Notes under the pieces: generated by a model
Seen by the model: the letters and a program-made list of their open reading frames with translations, nothing else
Databases searched by the model: none
What the model was told of the DNA's origin: nothing
DNA from: Actinomadura viridilutea
Lineage (GTDB): Bacteria > Actinomycetota > Actinomycetes > Streptosporangiales > Streptosporangiaceae
Direction: 5' to 3'
DNA length: 64,000 bases
NCBI GenBank assembly: GCA_003001795.1
Contig: PVNI01000007.1
Span: 1 to 64,000 of the forward strand
Shown here: positions 56,358 through 64,000 of the stretch, piece after piece
Layout of the letters: the number at the start of each line of letters is the position of its first letter
How positions within the stretch are numbered: position 1 is the stretch's first letter
Position numbers and translations under genes: made by a program

Positions 56358-57758
56358 ATGCCGATGAGATCCACCGCGAGCGGAGGCACCGTCCACGGGT
56401 CCGGCGTCCGGCGGGTGGGACGGCGGACGGTGCTGGCGGCCGTGGCGGTCGCCGCCCTCGGCGCCGCCTGCGCCCCCGGCTCGGACGCCGAGCGGCCCCC
56501 GACCAAGGCCCCCGACGCGGTCGAGACCGACGTCGCCAAGGCTGGCAGCGTGACGCTGACCGTCTGGGACCAGGAGGTGCAGGGCGGGCAGCGCAAGCAG
56601 ATCGAGAAGCTGAACGCCCAGTTCCAGGCCAAGTACCCCAACGTCAAGATCAACCGGGTGTCCCGGTCGTTCACCGACCTGCAGAACACGCTGCGGCTGG
56701 CGCTGTCCGGCGACAACCCGCCCGACGTCGTGGAGGCCAACCAGGGCTACGCGGCGATGGCGCAGTTCGTCAAGGCCGGCATGCTGCTGCCGCTGGACGC
56801 CTACGACCAGGTGTACGGGTGGCGCAAGCGCTACCCCAAGGGCCTGACGGACCTCAACAGCGTCACCTCCGACGGCAAGCTCATCGGCTCCGGCAGCCTG
56901 TACGGCGTCTCCCTCAACGGCGAGATCGTCGGGCTGTACTACAACAAGGACAAGCTGGCGAAGCTGGGCCTCCAGCCGCCCAAGACATGGGGCGAGTTCG
57001 AGCAGGCGCTCGCCACCGCCAAGAGCAAGGGCGAGATCCCCATCGCGTTCGGCAACCAGGAGAAGCTGCCCGCGATGCAGCTGTACGGGGTGATCCAGGA
57101 CCAGTACGCGTCCAAGCAGGCCGTGCGGGACCTGGTGTTCGGCAAGGGCGGCTCGTGGAGCGACGGCCCGAACGTGCAGGCGGCGCAGAAGCTCGCCGAA
57201 TGGGCGCGGCGCGGCTACTTCACCAAGGACGCCAACGCCATCAAGTGGGACGACACCCCCGCCAACTTCGCCAAGGGCGACGGCGTGTTCATGTTCGGCG
57301 GCACCTGGTGGGCGTCGGACCTGATGGACAAGATGGGGGACAAGGTCGGCTTCATGCTGCCGCCGCCGGCGCAGGCGGGCGGCGCCTCGGCCACCATGGG
57401 CGGGGAGAGCCTGCCGTGGGCGATCACCGCCAAGTCCAAGCACCCGGACGTGGCCGCCGCCTACATCGACTTCATCACCTCGCCGGAGGCGATGGACGTG
57501 GCGGTGGAGACCGGGAACCTGCCCGCGCTGGCGCCGCCGACCAAGAAGCCGCGAGGCGCGTTGATGAATGACATCCTCGCCGCCTGGAACACCCTCAGCA
57601 GGACCGACGGCGTCACCCCTTACCTCGACTACGCCACGCCCACGTTCGCCGACGCCTTCGGCGGGCCCCTGCAGGAGCTCATCACCGGCAAGACGACCGC
57701 GCAGCAGGCGATGCGGAAGGCCCAGGACGACTACGCCGCCTTCCAGAAGAAGAAGTGA
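56358..57758 (+). CDS. ABC sugar-binding lipoprotein
   Basis: A 466-residue extracellular solute-binding protein of the family 1 (MalE/UgpB) type. Tat-like RRVGRRTVL and a lipobox with ALGAAC near residue 38 mean it is lipid-anchored outside. The mature part begins with VTLTVWDQE and shows YYNKDKLAKLGLQPPKTW and WAITAKSKHP, typical of carbohydrate binders. Aromatic residues in YGWRKRYP and GGTWWASDL could stack on a sugar. Starts 3 bp after the GH4 stop. Captures the product of the secreted deacetylase further downstream, by inference. Confidence 0.94.
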   Translation: MPMRSTASGGTVHGSGVRRVGRRTVLAAVAVAALGAACAPGSDAERPPTKAPDAVETDVAKAGSVTLTVWDQEVQGGQRKQIEKLNAQFQAKYPNVKINRVSRSFTDLQNTLRLALSGDNPPDVVEANQGYAAMAQFVKAGMLLPLDAYDQVYGWRKRYPKGLTDLNSVTSDGKLIGSGSLYGVSLNGEIVGLYYNKDKLAKLGLQPPKTWGEFEQALATAKSKGEIPIAFGNQEKLPAMQLYGVIQDQYASKQAVRDLVFGKGGSWSDGPNVQAAQKLAEWARRGYFTKDANAIKWDDTPANFAKGDGVFMFGGTWWASDLMDKMGDKVGFMLPPPAQAGGASATMGGESLPWAITAKSKHPDVAAAYIDFITSPEAMDVAVETGNLPALAPPTKKPRGALMNDILAAWNTLSRTDGVTPYLDYATPTFADAFGGPLQELITGKTTAQQAMRKAQDDYAAFQKKK

Positions 57759-57813
57759 ACGGGCGGGGCGCGCCCCGGCGCGCCCCTCGACCCCGGACCC
57801 GAGGGAGCCGTCC

Positions 57814-58800
57814 ATGACGATCGTCGCGCGGCCCGAGAGCCGACGCGCCCGGCGCGCGGACCGGCCCGCCGCCCGGCGGTCCGGCGCCCCCCGCGGCGCC
57901 GGCTCACCCGGCGAACCCCGCCGGATCGGCTGGCTCTACGTCCTCCCGGCGCTGCTGGTCTACGGCGCGTTCCTGCTGTGGCCGCTGGTCCGCGGGGCGC
58001 AGTTCTCGCTGTACGAGTGGGACGGCCTGGGCCCGGCGACCTGGGCAGGCCTGTCCAATTACGGCGAGATGCTGTCGGACCCGGTGCTGCGCGGGTCGTT
58101 CGGCCACCTGGCCGTGCTGATCGTCTTCTACGCGGTGCTGCCGTGCGGCGTGGCGTTCGTGCTGGTCGGCGCGATGTCGCGGGCGCGGGTCAGGGGCCTT
58201 GCGTTCTTCCGCACCGCGCTGTTCCTGCCGCAGGTGGTGGCGATGGTGGCGGTCGCGGTGGCCTGGCAGTGGATGTACTCGGCCGACGGCCCCGTCAACG
58301 GGCTGCTGCGCGCCCTGCACTCCCTCGGCCTGCCGGACTGGTCGCGCGGCTGGCTCGGCGACTTCACCTTCGCGCTGCCCGCGGTCGGGCTGATCGGCAC
58401 GTGGGTCAACATCGGGCTGGCGATGGTGCTGCTGCTGGCGGGGGTGCAGAAGATCCCCCGCGAGCTGTACGAGGCGGCGCGCATCGACGGCGCCGGGCCG
58501 GTGCGCGAGTTCTGGACGGTGACGCTGCCGGGCCTGCGCCGGGAGCTGGCGGTGGCGCTGACCCTCACCTCGATCCTGGCGCTGCGCAACTTCGACCTCA
58601 TCTACATGGCGACCGGCGGCGGCCCCGGCGACGCCACCAAGGTCCCCGCCTACGAGGTGTACAACCGCACGTTCAACACCGGGGAGGTCGGGCTCGGCTG
58701 CGCGGTCGGGATCACCATCGCGGCGCTGGCGTTCGCGATCACGGCGGGGATCCGGCGGGCGGTCGAGGGGCGCCCGGACCGCGCGGAGGGCAGGGCATGA
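57814..58800 (+). CDS. ABC sugar permease (MalF-like)
   Basis: A 328-residue integral membrane permease with a basic N-terminal extension of about 35 residues and about six helices from GWLYVLPALLVYGAFLLWPL. The EAA loop is visible as LYEAARIDGAGPVREFWTVTL. It forms the channel with the next gene and pairs with a multi-use ATPase encoded elsewhere, since no ATPase gene lies in the operon. ATG with GAGGGAG SD; ends in ATGA overlap with the second permease. Confidence 0.94.
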   Translation: MTIVARPESRRARRADRPAARRSGAPRGAGSPGEPRRIGWLYVLPALLVYGAFLLWPLVRGAQFSLYEWDGLGPATWAGLSNYGEMLSDPVLRGSFGHLAVLIVFYAVLPCGVAFVLVGAMSRARVRGLAFFRTALFLPQVVAMVAVAVAWQWMYSADGPVNGLLRALHSLGLPDWSRGWLGDFTFALPAVGLIGTWVNIGLAMVLLLAGVQKIPRELYEAARIDGAGPVREFWTVTLPGLRRELAVALTLTSILALRNFDLIYMATGGGPGDATKVPAYEVYNRTFNTGEVGLGCAVGITIAALAFAITAGIRRAVEGRPDRAEGRA

Positions 58801-59588
58801 TCGCGCGCAGGGAGCAGGTGGTCAACTACGCGGTCCTCACGCTGTTCGCGGTGATCGCCGTCTTCCCGATGGTCGGGGTGGTGGTGCGGGCGCTGCAGCT
58901 GCCCGACCTGGACCTGTCCGCCTTCGCCACCGCCTGGCGGGACGGCCGTTTCGCCGTCTACCTGCGCAACAGCGTGATCGTCACCGTGGTGACGGCGGCG
59001 GCCGCCACGGTGCTGTCCATCATGGCGGGGTTCGCGCTCGGCACCATGCGCTTCCGCGGCGCGGACGCCCTGGCGCTGCTGTTCGTGGCCGGGCTGACGA
59101 TCCCCACCGAGGCGATCGTGGTGCCGCTGTACTTCGACCTGCGGTCGCTGCACCTCGACAACACCTACGCCGGGGTGATCCTGCCGCAGGTGGCGATGTC
59201 GGTGGCGTTCGGGACGTTCTGGATGCGCGCCTACTTCCGCAGCGTCCCGCCGTCCCTGCTGGAGGCGGCCCGGATGGACGGCGCAGGCAGCTGGACCACC
59301 CTGTGGCGGGTCCTGGTCCCGATGGGCCGCCCCGCAATCCTCACCATGATCCTGCTGATCTCCATGTGGACCTGGAACGAGTTCCTGCTGCCGCTGGTGA
59401 TCCTCAACTCCGAGGAGGGGCTGCGCACCGCGCCGCTGGGCCTGTCGTTCTTCCAGGGCGCCCATAAGACCGACTACGCGGCGCTGATGGCCGGCGCGCT
59501 GATCATCGCGGCGCCCGTCGTGCTGCTGTACGTGTTCCTGCAGCGCCACTTCATCGCCGGAATGCTCTCGGGGGCCGTCAAGGAGTAG
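58797..59588 (+). CDS. ABC sugar permease (MalG-like)
   Basis: A 263-residue permease with six helices starting VNYAVLTLFAVIAVFPMVGVV. The EAA loop is LLEAARMDGAGSWTTLWRVLV. Starts in a 4-bp overlap with the first permease, so the two chains are made together. The missing ATPase is usual in actinomycetes, where MsiK-like ATPases serve many importers. Confidence 0.95.
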   Translation: MIARREQVVNYAVLTLFAVIAVFPMVGVVVRALQLPDLDLSAFATAWRDGRFAVYLRNSVIVTVVTAAAATVLSIMAGFALGTMRFRGADALALLFVAGLTIPTEAIVVPLYFDLRSLHLDNTYAGVILPQVAMSVAFGTFWMRAYFRSVPPSLLEAARMDGAGSWTTLWRVLVPMGRPAILTMILLISMWTWNEFLLPLVILNSEEGLRTAPLGLSFFQGAHKTDYAALMAGALIIAAPVVLLYVFLQRHFIAGMLSGAVKE

Positions 59589-59632
59589 GGCCGGCGGCCG
59601 CGCCGCCCGGCACGAACGAACAGGAGGCTTCC

Positions 59633-62350
59633 ATGCGAAGACTCGCCCTGTCCGCTCTGTCCGTGGCCCTGTCCGCCGCGCTCGCGGGCACCGCCGCCCC
59701 GGCGCCCGCACACGCGGCGGCGGAGCGCGCCGGGGGCGACGCGCCCGGCCGGTCCGCCCCCTCTGAAAAGGGACGGCTCGACGTCCTGTTCGTCGGCGCG
59801 CATCCCGACGACGAGGCGGGCGGCCTGTCCACCTACGGGCAGTGGAACGAGTTCAACGGCGCCCGCGTGGGCGTGCTGACCGTGACCCGCGGGGAGGGCG
59901 GCGGCAACGCGGCGGGCACCGAGGAGGGCCCGGCGCTGGGGCTGCTGCGCGAGGACGAGGAGCGCCGCGCGGTCGGCAAGGCCGGGGTGACGGACGTCCA
60001 CTACCTCGACGACGTCGACTTCTACTACACCGTCAGCGCCCCGCTCACCGCCGACGTGTGGGATCACGACGAGGCGCTGGAGCGGGTCGTGCGGCTGGTG
60101 CGGCGGACCCGGCCGAAGGTGATCGTCACCATGGAGCCCGCGCCCGTGCCCGGCCAGCACGGCAACCACCAGGAGGCGGGGCGGTTGGCCACCGAGGCGT
60201 ACTTCCGGGCCGCCGACCCGGCCGCGTTCCCCGAGCAGATCACCCGCGAGGGCCTCAAGCCGTGGGCGCCGGGACGGCTGTTCGTCACCGGCGGCGCGTC
60301 CGGCCCGACCGGGCCCGAGTGCGCGTCGCGCTTCACCCCGTCGACACAGGCGGCGACCGTCTACGGGGTGTGGGGCGGACGGGCCTCGCCCCGCAACGGC
60401 GGCAAGACGTGGGCGCAGGTGGAGCGCGAGGCCCAGCGGGTGTACGTCAGCCAGGGCTGGGGCGGGTTCCCCGACGTGCCGTCCGACCCGAACCAGATCG
60501 GCTGCGACTACTTCACCCAGGTCCACAGCCGCGTGCCGTACACGCTGGACGACCGCGACGCCGCCGGCATGCTGGAGGGCGCCGTCACGCCCGGCAAGGG
60601 CGGGCTGCCGCTGGGCACGGCGTTCCAGCTGACCGCCGACGCGTTCGGCGTCACGCCCGGCGGGGAGTTCAAGGTCACCGCGCGCGCCGCCGCGCCCAGG
60701 GCCCTCCGCGGAGCCAGGGTGAGGCTCGAGGCGCCCGCCGGTTGGACCGTCTCCGGGTCCGGCGACCTCGGCACGGTCGGCCCTTCCGGACGCACGGCCG
60801 TGTTCACGGTGCGGCCGCCCGCGTCGGCGGCCTACGGGCGGGTGCGGCTGTCGGCCACGCTGTCCACCGCGCGCGGCTCCGGCCAGAACGCGGTGCCCGT
60901 GGAGGTGCGGGCCCCCGTCACCGGGGTCCAGGAGCCGCTCCCGCGCGTGCGGGACTTCGACGCCTGGGCGACGCGCAGCGGCGTTCCCCAGCTCACCGGG
61001 CGGGTCAAGCGCGTGCTGACGCTCGGGTCGGGGCAGTCGCGCACGGTCCGGGTCGACCTGTCCAACGCCTCCGACGCGGCGCAGTCGGGCACGGTGACGC
61101 TCGACCTGCCCGAGGGGTTCGCCGCTGACGCCGCGTCCAAGCCCTACCGGCTCGAGGCCGGGCAGACCGGATCGGTCGCCTTCACCGTTCGCAACACCGA
61201 CACGTCCCTGCCCACCTCCAACCAGGGCGGCGTGAACGGCGACTACGACTACACCATCACCACCACGAGCACGACGGGCGCGCCCGACGTCCAGAAGGCC
61301 GCGCTGGAGCTGGTGCCGGTCGCCGAGCTGCCCAAGGCCGCCGCGGCGCCCGCGCTCGACGGCGCGGAGGGTCCGGGCGAATACCCCGGCCCCGCGCTCG
61401 ACCTGTCGCGCCTGTGGGAGGGCACGGCGTGCGAGGCGCCCGCCGACTGCTCGGCCACCGGCAAGGTCGCCTGGACCGACGAGGCGCTCTACTTCCTGAT
61501 CACGGTGCGCGACGACCGGCAGGGCGCCGTCCTCGGCGCCGACGACTGCAAGCGGCACTGGCGCACCGACTCGGTCGAGATCGCCATCGACCCCCGCGGC
61601 GACTCGGAGAACACCTCCAGCACGTTCAAGACCGGCATCTTCCCGGTGACGGGCGACGGCGAGCCGTGCTTCCAGCGCGACGCCGACCAGCACCAGGGGC
61701 CGGGCGCCGAGACCGCGCCCGGCATGCGGGTCGCGGCCGCGGTCGCGCGGCCCTACGACGGCTACACCGTCGAGGCGAAGATCCCCTTCACGGCCCTGCC
61801 CGCCGCCGTCGACCCGCGGCGCATGGGCCTGAACATCTTCGTCTACGACTCCGACACCGAGGACAAGACGGGGCAGACCCGGATCGGCTGGTCCACCTGG
61901 GGCGGTGTGCAGGGCGACCCGTACCGCTGGGGCCTGGTCGCGCTGCCCGGGCACACGCCGCCGTCCGGCATGCCGACCACGCCGAAGCCGCCCGTCATGC
62001 CGACGGACGCGGCCGCGTCGGTGAACTCGCCGCAGTCGATCAGGCAGGCCGCCGAGACGGGCGTTCCGCTGGCCGGGGGACCGGCCGCCCCGCGCGGCGC
62101 CACGGCCCGCATCGTCGGCAGGCCGGTCGTCGCGCACGGCGCCACCGCGTTCCGCCTGCGCGCCACCGGCCCCGGCACCGCGTACGCGCACGTCTGGGAC
62201 GGCAGGGTCCTCGGCACCAAGAGGATCACCATCACCCGCGCCGGCACCGTCGCCGTGACCGTCCCCGGCACGACGGGCTACCTGGCCGTCGCCTTCGCGT
62301 CCGCGGCGGGGGGAACCGCCAGCGGCGTCGCCCCGCTCACCGGCCGCTGA
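59633..62350 (+). CDS. Secreted PIG-L deacetylase with NEW3-like and CBM9-like modules
   Basis: A 905-residue exported protein. A Sec-type signal (LALSALSVALSAALAGTAAP) is cleaved near APAHAAA, about residue 30. The PIG-L/MshB-like zinc deacetylase domain spans about 45-290, with GAHPDDE and the later HGNHQEAGR as metal/catalytic motifs. The family removes acetyl groups from GlcNAc-containing molecules such as GlcNAc-inositol. A beta-sandwich region follows (about 340-560), with NEW3/alpha-galactosidase-associated-like features. Then comes a CBM9-like module near 580-780 (KVAWTDEALYFLITVRDD; WRTDSVEIAIDPRGDSEN; VEAKIPFTAL) and a last beta-rich region. It is 44 bp behind the importer with GGAGG SD. 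Confidence 0.9.
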   Translation: MRRLALSALSVALSAALAGTAAPAPAHAAAERAGGDAPGRSAPSEKGRLDVLFVGAHPDDEAGGLSTYGQWNEFNGARVGVLTVTRGEGGGNAAGTEEGPALGLLREDEERRAVGKAGVTDVHYLDDVDFYYTVSAPLTADVWDHDEALERVVRLVRRTRPKVIVTMEPAPVPGQHGNHQEAGRLATEAYFRAADPAAFPEQITREGLKPWAPGRLFVTGGASGPTGPECASRFTPSTQAATVYGVWGGRASPRNGGKTWAQVEREAQRVYVSQGWGGFPDVPSDPNQIGCDYFTQVHSRVPYTLDDRDAAGMLEGAVTPGKGGLPLGTAFQLTADAFGVTPGGEFKVTARAAAPRALRGARVRLEAPAGWTVSGSGDLGTVGPSGRTAVFTVRPPASAAYGRVRLSATLSTARGSGQNAVPVEVRAPVTGVQEPLPRVRDFDAWATRSGVPQLTGRVKRVLTLGSGQSRTVRVDLSNASDAAQSGTVTLDLPEGFAADAASKPYRLEAGQTGSVAFTVRNTDTSLPTSNQGGVNGDYDYTITTTSTTGAPDVQKAALELVPVAELPKAAAAPALDGAEGPGEYPGPALDLSRLWEGTACEAPADCSATGKVAWTDEALYFLITVRDDRQGAVLGADDCKRHWRTDSVEIAIDPRGDSENTSSTFKTGIFPVTGDGEPCFQRDADQHQGPGAETAPGMRVAAAVARPYDGYTVEAKIPFTALPAAVDPRRMGLNIFVYDSDTEDKTGQTRIGWSTWGGVQGDPYRWGLVALPGHTPPSGMPTTPKPPVMPTDAAASVNSPQSIRQAAETGVPLAGGPAAPRGATARIVGRPVVAHGATAFRLRATGPGTAYAHVWDGRVLGTKRITITRAGTVAVTVPGTTGYLAVAFASAAGGTASGVAPLTGR

Positions 62351-62414
62351 CCGCCCCCGTCGCCGGCGTCCGGGCCCGCCCGGACCGCCGTCCGCGGTCC
62401 GGGCGCCGGGGCGG

Positions 62415-63152
62415 TCACTTGCCGACGAGGGTGTGCGAGAAGGAGTAGCGCTTGGCCCGGTAGACGTGGCTGCCGTACTCGACCGCGCGGCCGGTGTCGT
62501 CGTAGGCGACGCGGGTCATGGTCAGCAGCGGCGCCCCGCGGGGCTCGTCGAGCAGGCGGCCCTCGGCGGCCGTGGCGGCGCGGGCGCCGATCGTCTGGTG
62601 GGCGATGCGCAGGTTGACCCCGGCCGCGCGCAGCGTCTCGTAGAGGCTGTGCCGCTCCAGGTGGTCGGCGGTGACGTCGAGCACGTCCAGCGGCAGGTGG
62701 TTGGTCATCAGGGCGAGCGGGGCGTCGCCGGTGAGCCGCAGCCGTCGCAGCAGCACGACCTCGGCGTCGACCGGGACGCCCAGCTGCTTGGCGACCTGCG
62801 GACTCGCGGGCACCGGGCCGAACTCCAGCACGCGCGTGGACGGCCGCTCGCCCGCCGCCGCCAGGTCGTCGTACAGGCTGGACAGCTCGATGGGACGCTG
62901 CACCTGCGGCTGCACGACCTGCGTGCCGACCCCGCGCCGCCGCACCAGCAGGCCCTTGTCCACCAAGTGCTGGATGGCCTGGCGCACCGTGGGCCGCGAC
63001 AGCCGGCAGCGCGCCGCCAGCTCCATCTCGTTCTCCAGGCGCGTGCCCGGGGGGAGGGCGCCGCTGCGGATCGCCTCCTCCAGCTGCTGGGCGAGCTGGA
63101 AGTAGAGCGGGACCGGGCTGGTCCGGTCCACGGAGACAGAAGCTCTGTGCAC
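62415..63152 (-). CDS. GntR/HutC-type regulator of the sugar cluster
   Basis: A 245-residue regulator. Winged HTH in the first 75 residues (PLYFQLAQQLEEAIRSGALP; ENEMELAARCRLSRPTVRQAIQHLVDKGLL), then a UTRA effector domain (VQRPIELSSLYDDLAAAGERP ... EYGSHVYRAKRYSFSHTL). HutC-class proteins bind GTnnnnAC-type palindromes; the site ATGTCAGGACAT overlaps its own putative promoter and recurs upstream of the kinase operon. GTG start (SD GGGA about ten bases upstream). Divergent from a Gfo/Idh dehydrogenase. Ligand likely a sugar phosphate. Confidence 0.92.
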   Translation of the reverse strand: MHRASVSVDRTSPVPLYFQLAQQLEEAIRSGALPPGTRLENEMELAARCRLSRPTVRQAIQHLVDKGLLVRRRGVGTQVVQPQVQRPIELSSLYDDLAAAGERPSTRVLEFGPVPASPQVAKQLGVPVDAEVVLLRRLRLTGDAPLALMTNHLPLDVLDVTADHLERHSLYETLRAAGVNLRIAHQTIGARAATAAEGRLLDEPRGAPLLTMTRVAYDDTGRAVEYGSHVYRAKRYSFSHTLVGK

Positions 63153-63222
63153 AGTCGGGGCTCCCTAGGTGAGGACGGCACGAGGATAGTCGGACCGTGT
63201 TACGAATAAGTCAGGGAGTCTT

Positions 63223-63236
63223 AATGTCAGGACATT
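63223..63236. promoter_or_regulatory. GntR/HutC operator in the regulator/dehydrogenase gap
   Basis: AATGTC-AG-GACATT, perfect palindrome. A TATACT -10-like hexamer for the regulator gene lies at 63250-63245 on the minus strand, so the operator would sit at or just after its transcription start. This fits autorepression. The same sequence is found at 53673-53684. Confidence 0.7.
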
Positions 63237-63364
63237 CTCTTGACAGTATATGGATCGTTCCATGAGGCTTGATCACGTCCGGGGCGCGCCGCCCCCGCAC
63301 GGCGCGCGGCCCGGGGGCGCCTCGGGGGCCGCGTTCGCGCGCGGCCGGACATCGGGAGGTCGGA

Positions 63365-64000
63365 ATGAGGGTCGGGCTGGCCGGAGCGGGACGCATCGGG
63401 GCCGGGCACGCCGAGACGCTGAGCAGCCTGGCGTCCGTCGACTCGGTGGTGGTGGCCGACGCCGACGCGGCGCGGGCGCGGGAGGTGGCCGCGAAGGTCG
63501 GGGCGGAGGCGGCCCCCTCGGTGGACGCGCTGTTCGCGTCGGGGCTGGACGCCCTGGTCGTCGCCGCGGTCACCAGCGCGCACGCCGAGCTCGTCGTCCG
63601 CGCCGTGAAGGCCGGGCTGCCGGTGTTCTGCGAAAAGCCCCTCGCCCCCGACATCGACGGCACGCTGCGGCTGATGGACGCCGTCCGGGGGTCGGACGTG
63701 CCGGTGCAGGTCGGGTTCCAGCGGCGCTTCGACGCCGGGCACGTCGCGGCGCGCGAGGCGGTGCGGTCGGGGCGGCTCGGCTGGGTGCACACCCTCCGCT
63801 CGTGCACGCTGGACCCGGCGCCGCCGCCCGCCGCCTACATCCGCGGCTCGGGCGGCCTGTTCCGCGACTGCTCGGTGCACGACTTCGACGCCATCCGCTT
63901 CGTCACCGGACGCGAGGTGACGCGCGTGTGCGCCACCGGCTCCAACCGGGGCGCCGACTTCTTCGCCGAGGCCGGCGACGTCGACACGGCCGCCGCGCTG
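63365..64000 (+). CDS. Gfo/Idh/MocA-family dehydrogenase (partial, runs off window)
   Basis: 212 codons are visible with no stop by the last base, so the C-terminus is missing. Rossmann motif GLAGAGRIGAGHAE at the N-terminus, the catalytic E-K-P in FCEKPLAP, and a second conserved block DCSVHDFDAIRF with the catalytic His/Asp. Family members oxidise inositol, glucose-type or amino sugars with NAD(P). ATG with GGGAGG SD. Divergent from the HutC regulator and probably controlled by the shared operator. myo-Inositol dehydrogenase (IolG-like) is a good guess. Confidence 0.92.
   Translation, partial: MRVGLAGAGRIGAGHAETLSSLASVDSVVVADADAARAREVAAKVGAEAAPSVDALFASGLDALVVAAVTSAHAELVVRAVKAGLPVFCEKPLAPDIDGTLRLMDAVRGSDVPVQVGFQRRFDAGHVAAREAVRSGRLGWVHTLRSCTLDPAPPPAAYIRGSGGLFRDCSVHDFDAIRFVTGREVTRVCATGSNRGADFFAEAGDVDTAAAL

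Overview
The window is very GC-rich chromosomal DNA from an actinomycete. GTG starts are common, and the gene families (GuaB1, FolP2, DUF574 S-adenosyl methyltransferase, CGNR regulator, lipoprotein L,D-transpeptidases) are typical of Streptosporangiales; a relative of Actinomadura or Thermomonospora is my best guess. The genus is inference. No CRISPR array, intact insertion sequence or prophage was seen.

Layout. 1-300: the end of an rRNA operon (last bases of 23S, 5S, terminator). 1.2-7.6 kb: GNAT and TetR genes, then a branched-chain acyl-CoA module (accD-accA-acyl-CoA dehydrogenase) with a clear palindrome in the TetR/accD gap. 7.6-14.0 kb: a P-loop kinase-like protein, a MenC-like protein that has lost its catalytic residues, two LCP (LytR-CpsA-Psr) cell-wall ligases and the GMP reductase GuaB1. 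14.7-21.1 kb: double-domain Lrp regulator, LysR, DHA2 exporter, GDP-mannose 4,6-dehydratase, FolP2 and a CGNR regulator. 21.1-22.7 kb holds no convincing gene and looks decayed. 22.7-29.3 kb: a thioesterase, three unusual tRNA genes packed in about 310 bp (Trp, Ala, Gly), a separate tRNA-Ser, and small regulator/enzyme pairs. 29.6-34.7 kb: membrane protein, two tandem L,D-transpeptidase lipoproteins with ECF-sigma-like promoters, and a glycosyltransferase. 34.7-39.1 kb: a methyltransferase preceded by a coupled micro-ORF, a ClpC-type AAA+ unfoldase and an EF-hand protein. 39.2-46.4 kb: CPBP protease, an ABC exporter and a NarL-type two-component system. 47.1-49.8 kb: a STAND ATPase gene with a damaged 3' end and a Tat-exported PGRP amidase. 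50.5-53.3 kb: gluconate permease, kinase and regulator.

53.4-64.0 kb is the most coherent accessory system. A PfkB kinase, a GH4 glycosidase, an ABC sugar importer (binding protein plus two permeases) and a 905-residue secreted PIG-L deacetylase with a CBM9-like module form one tight operon. A divergent pair follows: a HutC-type GntR regulator and a Gfo/Idh/MocA dehydrogenase that runs off the window. The same palindrome, ATGTCAGGACAT, lies upstream of the operon and in the regulator/dehydrogenase gap, tying both units into one apparent regulon. The set reads as outside deacetylation of an acetamido-sugar conjugate, import, NAD-dependent cleavage, phosphorylation and oxidation. The substrate is unknown; a GlcNAc-inositol or related amino-sugar glycoside is my leading inference.
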